A stretch of DNA of 55,700 nt from Clostridiaceae bacterium (GTDB taxonomy: Bacteria; Bacillota; Clostridia; Acetivibrionales; DUMB01): the NCBI GenBank assembly GCA_012840535.1, contig DULF01000134.1:1-55700 (forward strand), read 5' to 3'. This document shows, piece by piece, positions 32,553-40,861 of the stretch. The notes under the pieces are model-generated. The model saw nothing but the letters and a program-made list of their open reading frames with translations. It did not search any database and was not told the origin of the DNA. The translations under genes and the position numbers were made by a program. Within the stretch, counting starts at the first letter, position 1. Every line of letters begins with the position of its first letter.

Positions 32553-33554
32553 GTGAAAAAGATATTCGAGAAACAAGCAGTAAGAAAGCTGATTTTCCTT
32601 GCTCTCACCTTCATTATTGTTCAGTTGCTGATTTATGCCGATATTATTGATGCATATTTGCAAAACACACTGACGGCCATTTGCATTAATATTATTTTAG
32701 CTGTCAGTTTAAACCTGATTACGGGTTTTACAGGCCAGTTCTCTTTAGGGCATGCAGGCTTTATGTCCATAGGAGCTTATACCTGCGCCATAATTACACT
32801 AAGAATGCCTACTATCTTTGGATTTTTCCTGGGTGTTTTTGCAGGAGCCATCTTTGCTGCTTTGGTGGGCTTTATAGTCGGTTTGCCGACACTGAGGTTA
32901 AGAGGTGACTACCTTGCCATTGCAACTCTTGGTATGGCGGAAATCATTCGCATTATCTTCATTAATTTAAAAATTACCAATGGAGCAGCCGGCTTGCAGA
33001 ATATTCCAAGATTTACCAATTGGACCTGGTTGTTTATTTTTATGGTAGGCACTGTTTTGCTCATTACCAACTTTTTAAAATCCACTCACGGGCGTGCCTG
33101 CATTGCTATACGTGAGGATGAGATTGCAGCTGATTCAATGGGTATAAATACAACAAAGTACAAGGTTATAGCCTTTATTATCGGAGCATTTTGTGCTGGC
33201 ATTGCAGGAGCTCTTTATGCGTCCTATTTTTATTTTTTGAAGCCCAATATTTTTGACTTTTTAAAGTCGGTTAACGTTCTGGTTATCGTAGTGCTTGGCG
33301 GACTAGGAAGCGTGTCCGGTTCAATTCTGGCGGCCATACTTCTGGAGATTATATCCACGTTTTTGCAGTCTTTTTCTGAGCTCCGTATGGTTATTTATGC
33401 GTTGCTTTTAGTTGTTATAATGCTTTTCCGTCCACAGGGACTAATGGGATCGAAGGAAGTTACCCTTGCAGTTTTTAACAGGCTGGGTGGAAATCTGAAA
33501 TCCGGCATGAGCAAGCTGGAGCAACGTTTTAAGTCTAAGAAAGGAAGGGTTTAG
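32553..33554 (+). CDS. livM: branched-chain amino acid ABC permease LivM
   Basis: A 333-residue permease of the LivM type: NLITGFTGQFSLGHAGFMSIGAY near residues 50-75, GLPTLRLRGDYLAIATLGMAEIIRI, and the coupling loop GRACIAIREDEIAADSMGIN. The GTG start at 32553 is preceded by GGAGAAGGTG. The C-terminus after FRPQGLMG carries an extra basic tail of about 30 residues. Confidence 0.95.
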   Translation: MKKIFEKQAVRKLIFLALTFIIVQLLIYADIIDAYLQNTLTAICINIILAVSLNLITGFTGQFSLGHAGFMSIGAYTCAIITLRMPTIFGFFLGVFAGAIFAALVGFIVGLPTLRLRGDYLAIATLGMAEIIRIIFINLKITNGAAGLQNIPRFTNWTWLFIFMVGTVLLITNFLKSTHGRACIAIREDEIAADSMGINTTKYKVIAFIIGAFCAGIAGALYASYFYFLKPNIFDFLKSVNVLVIVVLGGLGSVSGSILAAILLEIISTFLQSFSELRMVIYALLLVVIMLFRPQGLMGSKEVTLAVFNRLGGNLKSGMSKLEQRFKSKKGRV

Positions 33555-33557
33555 GTT

Positions 33558-34346
33558 ATGTCCGTTATTTTAAATATAGAAAAATTGACTAAATCCTTTG
33601 GCGGCTTAACAGCTGTTTCCAATGTAAATATCAAGCTGGAACAGGGAGAACTTGTCGGGTTGATAGGTCCGAACGGTGCGGGGAAAACAACGGTGTTCAA
33701 CCTGTTAACCGGTGTTTATGTGCCGACTGCCGGTACTATTACCCTTTCAAAAGAAGGCAAAAACACAGCTCTGCAAGGGTTAAAACCTTACAAAGTCTGC
33801 ATGAACGGAGTGGCAAGGACATTTCAGAATATTAGGCTGTTTAAGGATTTGACAGTGCTTGATAATGTACGCATAGCCATGCACAAGAATGTAAAATATG
33901 GTTTGCTGTCAGGTTTCCTTCATTTGCCTTCTTACCACAGGGAAGAAAAGAAATTGATGGAGAAGAGCATTGAACTGCTTAAGATTTTTAAACTTGATGA
34001 TAAAAAGGATGAATATGCTAAGAACCTTCCCTATGGTGAACAGCGGCATCTTGAGATTGCACGCGCGCTTGCGACAAATCCTGTTCTCCTGCTGCTCGAT
34101 GAGCCTGCTGCCGGAATGAACCCGGCAGAGACAGCAAAGCTGACAGAACTTATAAAATGGATAAGGGAAAAGTTCAACCTGACTATAATTCTTATTGAGC
34201 ATGATATGTCATTGGTTATGAAAATCTGTGAGCGTATATATGTTCTGGACTACGGAATGGTAATTGCCAAAGGAACTCCGGATGAAATTAAAACGAATAA
34301 GCGGGTAATAGAGGCTTATTTAGGAGAGGATGTTAGCAATGCTTGA
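33558..34346 (+). CDS. livG: branched-chain amino acid ABC ATP-binding protein LivG
   Basis: A 262-residue ATPase with Walker A GPNGAGKTT, a signature region that reads YGEQRHLEIARAL in place of LSGGQ (normal for LivG), Walker B VLLLLDEPAAGMNP and the switch histidine IEHDMSLVM. It energises LivHM together with LivF. Its end overlaps livF by eight bases, implying coupled translation. Confidence 0.95.
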   Translation: MSVILNIEKLTKSFGGLTAVSNVNIKLEQGELVGLIGPNGAGKTTVFNLLTGVYVPTAGTITLSKEGKNTALQGLKPYKVCMNGVARTFQNIRLFKDLTVLDNVRIAMHKNVKYGLLSGFLHLPSYHREEKKLMEKSIELLKIFKLDDKKDEYAKNLPYGEQRHLEIARALATNPVLLLLDEPAAGMNPAETAKLTELIKWIREKFNLTIILIEHDMSLVMKICERIYVLDYGMVIAKGTPDEIKTNKRVIEAYLGEDVSNA

Positions 34347-35043
34347 AATTAGAAATATGGATGTGCATTACGGAGTAATCCATGTATTAAAGGGAATTTC
34401 TTTTATGGTAAACGACGGGGAGATAGTTACGTTGATTGGAGCCAACGGTGCTGGCAAAACTACAACCCTGCGCACCATTTCAGGTTTAAAAAAGCCCAGA
34501 AACGGAACAATTTTACTTGATGGGGAGGATATCACAGCAACTTCCGCACAGGAAAGGGTCAAGAGGGGTATTTCCCATGCTCCGGAGGGCCGCAGGATTT
34601 TTCCTGATATGACGGTGCTTGAAAATCTTGAATTAGGCGCATACCTTCGTAAGGATAAAGAAGGAATAACCAGGGATTTGAAAATGGTTTATGAACATTT
34701 TCCAATTCTTTCAGACAGGAAAAAACAATTAGCCGGCACTTTATCCGGAGGAGAACAGCAGATGCTGGCTATAGGCCGTGCACTTATGAGCCGTCCAAAA
34801 ATTCTTTTCCTTGATGAACCATCCATGGGGCTTGCGCCGTTCCTTGTTCAGGAGATCTTTAATATAATAAAAAATATAAACAAGGCCGGAACTACAATAT
34901 TGCTGGTAGAACAAAACGCAAGCATGGCATTGCAAGTCGCCCACCGTGCATATGTATTAGAGACAGGGTCTATTGTTCTTTCAGGGACAGGATCCGAATT
35001 GATGCAGAGTGATGAGATTAAAAAAGCATATTTAGGGGGGTAA
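34339..35043 (+). CDS. livF: branched-chain amino acid ABC ATP-binding protein LivF
   Basis: A 234-residue ATPase with Walker A GANGAGKTT, signature LSGGEQQMLAIGRAL, Walker B KILFLDEPSMGLAP and the LivF-specific GISHAPEGRRIFPDMTV. I take the ATG at 34339, nine bases after AGGAGAGG; an in-frame ATG at 34330 overlaps that site. Confidence 0.95.
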   Translation: MLEIRNMDVHYGVIHVLKGISFMVNDGEIVTLIGANGAGKTTTLRTISGLKKPRNGTILLDGEDITATSAQERVKRGISHAPEGRRIFPDMTVLENLELGAYLRKDKEGITRDLKMVYEHFPILSDRKKQLAGTLSGGEQQMLAIGRALMSRPKILFLDEPSMGLAPFLVQEIFNIIKNINKAGTTILLVEQNASMALQVAHRAYVLETGSIVLSGTGSELMQSDEIKKAYLGG

Positions 35044-35047
35044 AATT

Positions 35048-35689
35048 ATGTTTGTAAGAAATAAGATGACTGCAAACCCATTTACCATCTCTCCTGACCA
35101 AACAATTCCTGATGCTCATGAATTAATGGAGCAACACGGCATTAAAAGGTTGCCCGTAGTAAAAAATGGAAAACTGATAGGGATAGTTACAAAAGAGGAT
35201 ATTCTGCGCGCCACTCCTTCAAAAGCGACTACTTTCAGCATTGGTGAGTTGACATATTTATTGTCTAAGACTAAAGTAAGCCAGATTATGACAAAAGACA
35301 TAATCACTATTTCTCCTGACGCTCTTCTTGAGGAGGCGGCAACCCTGATGAGAGACCACGATATAGGCTCTCTCCCGGTAGTTGATGGCAACAAACTTGT
35401 AGGTATTATCACAGAAAGTGACATTTTTGATTCATTCATTCAGTTGTTAGGATTCCGTGAGCCGGGAACCCGTCTTACAGTTGAAGCAATTGATGCGCCC
35501 GGAACTTTGTCCAGGCTGACCAGTATTATCGGGGAGTTTGGTGTGAATATTACCCATGTTGCGGTTTATCGCGGTACCAGCGGCAAGAGCGCAATAGTAA
35601 TAGGAATTAATTCATTAAACACATTGGAAATTGAGAAAGCTATAGAAGATCAGGGCTTTAAAATCATGTACAAACTCCAGAATAAATAG
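35048..35689 (+). CDS. CBS-CBS-ACT domain protein (AcuB-like)
   Basis: A 213-residue cytoplasmic protein. Two CBS motifs (about 1-60, ending KLIGIVTKEDILR; about 76-135, with VGIITESDIFDSF) bind adenine nucleotides in other proteins, and a C-terminal ACT domain (about 140-212, LTVEAIDAPGTLSRLTSIIG) typically binds amino acids. Five bases separate it from livF, so it shares the T-box-controlled transcript. The arrangement suggests a sensor of energy state and branched-chain amino-acid level; its target is unknown. The name AcuB comes from a B. subtilis homologue family, and I do not infer acetoin function here. Confidence 0.85.
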   Translation: MFVRNKMTANPFTISPDQTIPDAHELMEQHGIKRLPVVKNGKLIGIVTKEDILRATPSKATTFSIGELTYLLSKTKVSQIMTKDIITISPDALLEEAATLMRDHDIGSLPVVDGNKLVGIITESDIFDSFIQLLGFREPGTRLTVEAIDAPGTLSRLTSIIGEFGVNITHVAVYRGTSGKSAIVIGINSLNTLEIEKAIEDQGFKIMYKLQNK

Positions 35690-35712
35690 AGTAATTCTTA
35701 ATAATCTTAGTT

Positions 35713-35758
35713 AATAAAGCCGGTTGAGGTGTTATAACAAGCTTCAACCGGCTTTATT
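35713..35758 (+). terminator. terminator of the liv operon
   Basis: AATAAAGCCGGTTGA (35713-35727) pairs perfectly with TCAACCGGCTTTATT (35744-35758) around a 16-base loop. The U-run is short and lies within the stem end. Confidence 0.8.
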
Positions 35759-35871
35759 CAAGAAAGGGACACACCACTTTGAGGAATGTCATTTTCAAGG
35801 TTTTATCAACTGACTCAAATATGTGCTACAATAATATAGAATGATAAATAAATGAAAAGGAGTTAATGGGA

Positions 35872-36411
35872 ATGTTTAAAAATATTGTGGTCGTAAATGG
35901 AAGCCCCAGAAAAGGCGGAAACACTGAGGCACTTGCAGATGCTTTTGTTGAAGGAGCTAAGGAAGCTGGACATACAGTTGTCAAATTCAATGTTGCGAGA
36001 ATGAAAATAAATGGATGCCTGGATTGCAAACATTGTTTTACTCATAGGGGGGAATGTGCTCAAAAAGATGAAATGCAGGAAATCTACAAAGAATTATACA
36101 AAGCTGACATGCTTGTTTTAGCAAGTCCAATTTACTGGTGGGGTTTTTCTGCTCAATTAAAGGCTGTGATCGATAGAATGTTTGTGAATGAATCGAAGCC
36201 TTTGCCTATAAAGTCTTCAGCATTATTACTGGTCTGTGCGGATACCGATGCAACAACGGTAGAACCGGTAATTAGCCAATACAAAAAAATTATCAGTTAT
36301 ACAGGCTGGAAGGATGTGGGCATTATTGCTCAGAAAGGAGTCAGTGATAAAGGAGATATTACCGGTTGTCAGAGCCTGATTGATGCAAGGGAATTGGGAA
36401 GGAGTATTTAG
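35872..36411 (+). CDS. NAD(P)H-dependent FMN reductase / iron-sulfur flavoprotein-like
   Basis: A 179-residue flavodoxin-fold protein with the FMN phosphate loop NGSPRKGGNT at residues 8-17 and ASPIYWWGFSAQLKAVIDR as the second flavin contact. Between them lies C-x2-C-x2-C-x6-C (CLDCKHCFTHRGEC), the compact motif that holds a [4Fe-4S] cluster in archaeal iron-sulfur flavoprotein. It may pass electrons to an unknown acceptor. The ATG at 35872 is nine bases after AAAAGGAG. It stands alone between terminators. Confidence 0.85.
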   Translation: MFKNIVVVNGSPRKGGNTEALADAFVEGAKEAGHTVVKFNVARMKINGCLDCKHCFTHRGECAQKDEMQEIYKELYKADMLVLASPIYWWGFSAQLKAVIDRMFVNESKPLPIKSSALLLVCADTDATTVEPVISQYKKIISYTGWKDVGIIAQKGVSDKGDITGCQSLIDARELGRSI

Positions 36412-36505
36412 CAAAAACACACATGCATCAGAAGTTAATAACGTTTGTTCATTAAATGTTGCTGAACAAACCGGTATAACAGGCCGGATTGATAGTGTAA
36501 GCCGC

Positions 36506-37072
36506 TTATTGCGCACTCAGGTGCTCAATCAATATTTTTATTCCGATAAAAATCAAGACAAAGCCACCTGCAATTTCAGCCTTGCTTTTGTATTTGACGC
36601 CGAACCTGTTGCCGACAACCACACCTGCAAAGCAAATGGCAAATGTAATAAATCCTATGATAGCAATAGCGGGCAGAATAATAACCCGCAGGAATGCAAA
36701 AGTGATACCCACTGCAAGGGCGTCAATACTGGTTGCTATTGCCAGAATGACCAGTTCTTTTAAATCGAGTAGCATGGTACATTTTGGACATTCTTCATCC
36801 TGCTTGAATGCCTCAACCAGCATCTTTCCCCCGATGAAAGACAACAAGGTGAAAGCGACCCAATGGTCATATTTGGTTATATATTGATCAAACTGATGTC
36901 CCAACAGCCAGCCAAGAAGCGGCATTAATGCCTGGAATCCTCCAAAGAAAGCGGCAATTATCACTGCATGACGGTAATTTATCTTTTTCATGCAAAGTCC
37001 TTTGCAGAGTGAAACAGCAAAAGCATCCATTGACAAGCCTATAGCGACCATAAACAATTCAATTAATCCCAT
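36506..37072 (-). CDS. mntP: manganese efflux pump MntP (DUF204)
   Basis: A 188-residue six-helix membrane protein with two DUF204 repeats, each marked by an SxDAxAVxxxxG motif: GLSMDAFAVSLCKG near residue 12 and ATSIDALAVGITF near 115. The intramembrane aspartates are needed for Mn(II) export in the family. AGAGG is seven bases before the ATG at 37072, so I prefer that start to the one at 37078. A possible upstream promoter and leader are described separately. Confidence 0.92.
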   Translation of the reverse strand: MGLIELFMVAIGLSMDAFAVSLCKGLCMKKINYRHAVIIAAFFGGFQALMPLLGWLLGHQFDQYITKYDHWVAFTLLSFIGGKMLVEAFKQDEECPKCTMLLDLKELVILAIATSIDALAVGITFAFLRVIILPAIAIIGFITFAICFAGVVVGNRFGVKYKSKAEIAGGFVLIFIGIKILIEHLSAQ

Positions 37073-37088
37073 TTCCATCCTCTTTCAT

Positions 37089-37191
37089 GGCAAACCAGAC
37101 CGAAAGCAGCCTGTATGCTGATTTGCCGCTTTGTACCAACATTTTTCCAATGAACAGGAAAAAATATATCATAATCATAAGGTCAAGTCAA
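37089..37191 (-). promoter_or_regulatory. promoter and leader hairpin of mntP
   Basis: On the minus strand, TTGACT (37186-37191) and TATATT (37163-37168) are 17 bases apart. The leader then holds a stem GGCAAA/TTTGCC (37122-37127 with 37089-37094). I looked for the yybP-ykoY manganese riboswitch, common before mntP, and did not find its core. The rest of the 37073-37393 gap holds only the palindromic TATAAT box CTATAATATTATTATAG (37328-37344) before proA. Confidence 0.5.
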
Positions 37192-37393
37192 CATTTTAGT
37201 TTTAATGCATCATACATATTTTATGCGCTCCTGTTGCGGAATAGACATTGCGGAAATGCAGCTTATATGGTATTTTTTATTTCTTAAAAGAAACCACTGG
37301 GGTATTTTTGTTGCGTAAAGGAAACTGCTATAATATTATTATAGTAATACTGTGCTGATTTTAGGAAAATTAGTTTGTTAAAGGTGTGATATT

Positions 37394-38680
37394 ATGTCAG
37401 ATATAATAAAAAAGGCCGAACTTGCCAAAAAAGCGTCCATTGAACTGGCCGCAGCCGGCACTCAATTGAAGGACAGCGCATTGAAGAAAATTGCAGAAGC
37501 CCTTAATGAAAGAAAAGATGAAATAGTAAAGGCGAACAGTGAGGATTTGGAAAGAAGCGAGAAGGAGAAACTTGCCCTTCCGCTTCTTAAGAGACTGAAA
37601 TTTGATTACGGCAAGATACAGGATGTAATTGACGGTATAAACAGCCTTATAAAGCTGCCTGATCCGGTGGGAAAGACATTGGCTGCCACCGAATTGGACG
37701 AGGGGCTGACGCTTTATAAAGTAAGCTGTCCCATAGGAGTTATTGGAATTATTTTTGAGTCAAGGCCGGATGCCCTGGTCCAGATATCCACATTATGCCT
37801 GAAAAGCGGGAATGCTGTTTTGCTCAAGGGCGGGAGCGAGGCAAAAAATACAAACAGGATTCTGGCGGAAATTATAAAAGAAGCCACTGAAAAGGCAGGC
37901 ATACCGTCAGGCTGGATTCAGCTTCTTGAAACAAGGGATGACGTGAATGAAATGCTAAAGCTTGACGAATACATTGACCTTATAATCCCAAGAGGGTCAA
38001 ACGAGTTCGTAAAATATATTATGGACAACTCAAACATCCCGGTGCTGGGGCATGCAGACGGAATATGCCATTGCTATGTCGATGAATACGCAGATATAAA
38101 TAAAGCATTGGATATTGTTATTGACTCAAAAACGCAGTATGTAGCCGTATGCAATGCATTGGAGACATTATTGGTCCACGGCAGTATTGCTGAAAAGTTT
38201 TTGCCTTTGCTGAAAAGTGAAATGGAAAAAAGAAATGTTGAACTTGTGGGATGTGAAAAGACCAGGAAATTTATTGAGGTTAATCCTGCCACAGAAGCTG
38301 ACTGGAAAACGGAATATCTTGATTACAAGCTTTCTGTGAGAGTGGTGGACAGCATACAGGAAGCTATTGACCATATTAATATGTATGGTTCAGGGCATAC
38401 TGATTCAATAGTGACGGAGAACAAAGAGAACGCGGAACTTTTCATGAACCTGGTGGATTCAGGCAATGTGTTCTGGAACTGTTCCACACGATTCAGCGAC
38501 GGTTTCAGATACGGTTTTGGAGCAGAGGTCGGCATAAGCACCAATAAAATTCATGCAAGAGGACCTGTAGGCCTGGACGGGCTGATTATTTACAAATATA
38601 AGCTTATCGGAAACGGACACATGGTTGCGGACTATGCAAGCAGGAAAAGGACGTTCAAACACAGGAAACTGGACATTTAA
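37394..38680 (+). CDS. proA: gamma-glutamyl phosphate reductase
   Basis: A 428-residue cytoplasmic enzyme that reduces glutamyl-5-phosphate to glutamate semialdehyde with NADPH in proline synthesis. Marks: IGVIGIIFESRPDALVQIS, LKSGNAVLLKGGSEA, IIPRGSNEFVKYI, the catalytic cysteine in YVAVCNALETLLVH, and the C-terminal RFSDGFRYGFGAEVGIST. Length is normal for the family. The usual partner proB is not beside it; terminators on either side suggest a single-gene transcript. The ATG at 37394 follows AAGGTG. Confidence 0.96.
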   Translation: MSDIIKKAELAKKASIELAAAGTQLKDSALKKIAEALNERKDEIVKANSEDLERSEKEKLALPLLKRLKFDYGKIQDVIDGINSLIKLPDPVGKTLAATELDEGLTLYKVSCPIGVIGIIFESRPDALVQISTLCLKSGNAVLLKGGSEAKNTNRILAEIIKEATEKAGIPSGWIQLLETRDDVNEMLKLDEYIDLIIPRGSNEFVKYIMDNSNIPVLGHADGICHCYVDEYADINKALDIVIDSKTQYVAVCNALETLLVHGSIAEKFLPLLKSEMEKRNVELVGCEKTRKFIEVNPATEADWKTEYLDYKLSVRVVDSIQEAIDHINMYGSGHTDSIVTENKENAELFMNLVDSGNVFWNCSTRFSDGFRYGFGAEVGISTNKIHARGPVGLDGLIIYKYKLIGNGHMVADYASRKRTFKHRKLDI

Positions 38681-38741
38681 TGTTTTATTTAATGCTAATA
38701 AAGTTCACTAAATTATTTAAATTTAATTCATATTTAAGTTT

Positions 38742-38790
38742 AAAAGCCTGGATAAATTTGTGAATAGCAGATTTATTCAGGCTTTTGCTG
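38742..38790 (+). terminator. terminator of proA
   Basis: AAAAGCCTG-GATAAAT (38742-38757) pairs with ATTTAT-TCAGGCTTTT (38771-38786), nearly perfect, followed by GCTGTTTTC. Confidence 0.8.
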
Positions 38791-38805
38791 TTTTCATATA
38801 AACTA

Positions 38806-38865
38806 TTGACACTGTATATATAAAGTGTTATATTGTATATAAAGCAATATATACAGTATAACACT
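38806..38865 (+). promoter_or_regulatory. GntR-gene promoter with two interleaved inverted repeats
   Basis: TTGACA (38806-38811) and TATATT (38829-38834), spacing 17. Overlapping this are two perfect inverted repeats: CTGTATATAT (38812-38821) with ATATATACAG (38847-38856), and AGTGTTATA (38824-38832) with TATAACACT (38857-38865). They interlock, so two dimers or a tetramer could bind and block the promoter. Autoregulation by the GntR protein is the obvious model. Confidence 0.7.
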
Positions 38866-38888
38866 ATTGCGGAACTTGAGGTGATGTT

Positions 38889-39266
38889 TTGTTTATTGCA
38901 TTGTCAAACAGTGATCCTACGCCGCTGTATGAACAAATTGAAAAGCAGATTATTGATCTGATAATGAACGGCAAACTGGAAGCAGGTTTTGAACTTCCCT
39001 CAATAAGAGCTCTTGCAAGGGAACTGGGGATAAGCGTAATTACCGTTAAAAAGGCGTATGAAAATCTTGAAGCCGGAGGTTACATTATTACAAGACCGGG
39101 AAAAGGTTCGGTTGTAGCCGAGGCAGGCGCCGAATTTGTAAGGGAGGCAATACTTAAAGATATTCAGGCAAGTTTTGAAAATGGCATAGACGGGTGCAGG
39201 AAACTGGGCATGGACGATGAAGAAATACTCAGTACCTTCAAACTGATTTTGGAAGAGAAGGATTAA
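38889..39266 (+). CDS. GntR family regulator (YtrA subfamily)
   Basis: A 125-residue protein with an N-terminal GntR winged helix (TPLYEQIEKQIIDLIMNGKL, LPSIRALARELGISVITVKKAY, GGYIITRPGKGSVVA) and only a short C-terminal helix region for dimerisation, as in YtrA. YtrA-type regulators typically repress a linked ABC transporter, which here starts 14 bases downstream. The TTG start at 38889 is preceded by GAGGTGAT; no in-frame ATG is better placed. Confidence 0.9.
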   Translation: MFIALSNSDPTPLYEQIEKQIIDLIMNGKLEAGFELPSIRALARELGISVITVKKAYENLEAGGYIITRPGKGSVVAEAGAEFVREAILKDIQASFENGIDGCRKLGMDDEEILSTFKLILEEKD

Positions 39267-39280
39267 AAGAGGTGAGCTTT

Positions 39281-40264
39281 ATGGACGATATGATTTTGAG
39301 AGTAAGCAACTTGGTAAAAAAATATGACAATTTTTCACTCAAGAATGTCAGCTTTAATGTACCAAAGGGATATATCATGGGTTTTATCGGACAAAACGGA
39401 GCGGGCAAAAGTACGACTATTAAAGCAATTATGAATCTTATAGATTTTGACGGAGGCAGCATAGAAATCTTTGGCCTTGACAACAGAAAGCATTGCAACG
39501 AAATAAGGAACAGGATCGGGTATGTAAGCGAGGAGCAGTATTTTTATGAAGATATGACGGTAGAGTGGACGGGTAAGTTTATCGGAAGCTTCTATTCCAA
39601 ATGGGATGAGGGGTATTTCAGGAAATTGCTTGAACAATTTAGTCTGGATAGCAGGAAAAAAATTAAAGAACTGTCAAAGGGTATGAAAACGAAACTTTCA
39701 TTAGCCCTTGCCCTTGGACACAGGCCTGAGCTGCTGATACTTGATGAACCTACGTCAGGACTTGACCCGGTTGTAAGAAGCGAATTTCTGGAGATATTTC
39801 TTGAAATAGTCCAGGATGACAGCTGTTCAATATTTTTTTCATCACATATAACAACTGATATTGAAAAGGTTGCAGATTATGTAACCATAATAGACAACGG
39901 CAGAATTATATTGAGCGAGGAAGAAGTTGGTGTTGGCATAGTTTCATTTTTTATAATTATACTGTTTTTCATAATATTGGTCTCAATTTATCTTCCGCTA
40001 GCTTATAAGCTTGGTTATATAAAGGCTAATTCCATAAACAGGTTCTTCTTAATAGGAATATTTGCTGTATCAACAGCTGCAGGGCTTGTTTTAGAAAATA
40101 TTTCAGGGAGTTCTCCTCCGGCGTTTATTTCCAGAATCAGTGAATTTTTATCGTCAGTTAACCCATATACAATGCTGATTCTTGCAATTGCTTTTACCGT
40201 AGCCATATATTTTATATCCATGGAGCTGTCGATAAAATTCTTTAAGAAAAGAAATCTGTTTTAA
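39281..40264 (+). CDS. ABC ATPase fused in frame to the C-terminal half of an ABC-2 permease (deletion fusion)
   Basis: Residues 1-213 are an ABC ATPase with Walker A GQNGAGKST, signature LSKGMKTKLSLALAL, Walker B LLILDEPTSGLDP and switch histidine SSHITTD. It stops at DNGRIILSEE, before the usual C-terminal 70 or so residues. From about residue 217 the sequence becomes three or four hydrophobic helices (IVSFFIIILFFIILVSIYLP, NRFFLIGIFAVSTAAGLV, MLILAIAFTVAIYFIS) ending in KFFKKRNLF, like the second half of an ABC-2 permease. The related loci carry two separate genes, so an in-frame deletion near 39917-39940 is the simple explanation. No separate permease gene remains. The ATG at 39281 follows AGAGGTGA. 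Whether the product works is unknown. Confidence 0.75.
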   Translation: MDDMILRVSNLVKKYDNFSLKNVSFNVPKGYIMGFIGQNGAGKSTTIKAIMNLIDFDGGSIEIFGLDNRKHCNEIRNRIGYVSEEQYFYEDMTVEWTGKFIGSFYSKWDEGYFRKLLEQFSLDSRKKIKELSKGMKTKLSLALALGHRPELLILDEPTSGLDPVVRSEFLEIFLEIVQDDSCSIFFSSHITTDIEKVADYVTIIDNGRIILSEEEVGVGIVSFFIIILFFIILVSIYLPLAYKLGYIKANSINRFFLIGIFAVSTAAGLVLENISGSSPPAFISRISEFLSSVNPYTMLILAIAFTVAIYFISMELSIKFFKKRNLF

Positions 40265-40436
40265 TTGATGCAAGCGTTAATGCAATTATAAAAGAATTAA
40301 TTTTTCTGAAATCTGTGAAACTTTTATTAAGCTCCTTCGTCAAACTTATAGTTTTGCTTATAATAAATGATAATTATTTGAAATATATATCTATTATATA
40401 TGAATTTAATGATTTAACACCAGGGGGACTCTTGAG

Positions 40437-40607
40437 TTGAGGTACTACAGTTTTTCAGAAATTGGAATGCTTATTGGAATGGCAATCGGAGGAGCAATAG
40501 CTTCAATAGGTATTTTGGCTACAGGCAGTGCCTTATTTCTTGGATTTGGGGCAATTTGCACCGCAGCGGGGATAATAACCGGTTCAATGTTTGACAAAAA
40601 GCATTAG
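40437..40607 (+). CDS. small glycine-rich membrane protein (56 aa)
   Basis: The frame from TTG 40437 encodes 56 residues: a short polar start (RYYSFSEIG), two hydrophobic stretches rich in small residues (GMLIGMAIGGAIASIGILA and ALFLGFGAICTAAGIITG) with GxxxG-type spacing, and a basic end (DKKH). CAGGGGG lies about nine bases upstream. It is too short for usual ORF calling. I do not recognise a family; the glycine-zipper pattern suggests a helical hairpin that packs or oligomerises in the membrane. A terminator follows 50 bases later. Confidence 0.6.
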   Translation: MRYYSFSEIGMLIGMAIGGAIASIGILATGSALFLGFGAICTAAGIITGSMFDKKH

Positions 40608-40659
40608 ATATCCAATCTGCTTTTTTCTGCTCATAATAAGTTAAAAAGATAATTGACAT

Positions 40660-40712
40660 GGCATTTACACTGTTTGAAACAGCAAGGCAAATGCCATTAT
40701 TTATTTTTTTAA
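40660..40712 (+). terminator. terminator after the small membrane protein
   Basis: GGCATTT (40660-40666) pairs with AAATGCC (40689-40695); an inner CTGTT/AACAG stem extends it. It is followed by ATTATTTATTTTTTT. Confidence 0.8.
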
Positions 40713-40861
40713 AACAAATATGCATGTTCATTGAAAAATCATAAGACTTCGGAAACTAAATAACGTATAATTATATAAAAAAGTACATAAATTCGTTCAT
40801 AGCAATTAGTCAGCACGCTTTGTATGCCGCGCTGATAAGAAGGGCAGGGAGTGGTAATCTA

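Noticed and set aside
36380-36763. 127-codon plus-strand frame across the end of the flavoprotein and mntP
   Set aside because: It lies largely antisense to mntP, whose membrane motifs are clear, and has no ribosome site or recognisable domain.
37089-37191. yybP-ykoY manganese riboswitch before mntP
   Set aside because: The conserved core of that riboswitch was not found; only a simple stem is visible.
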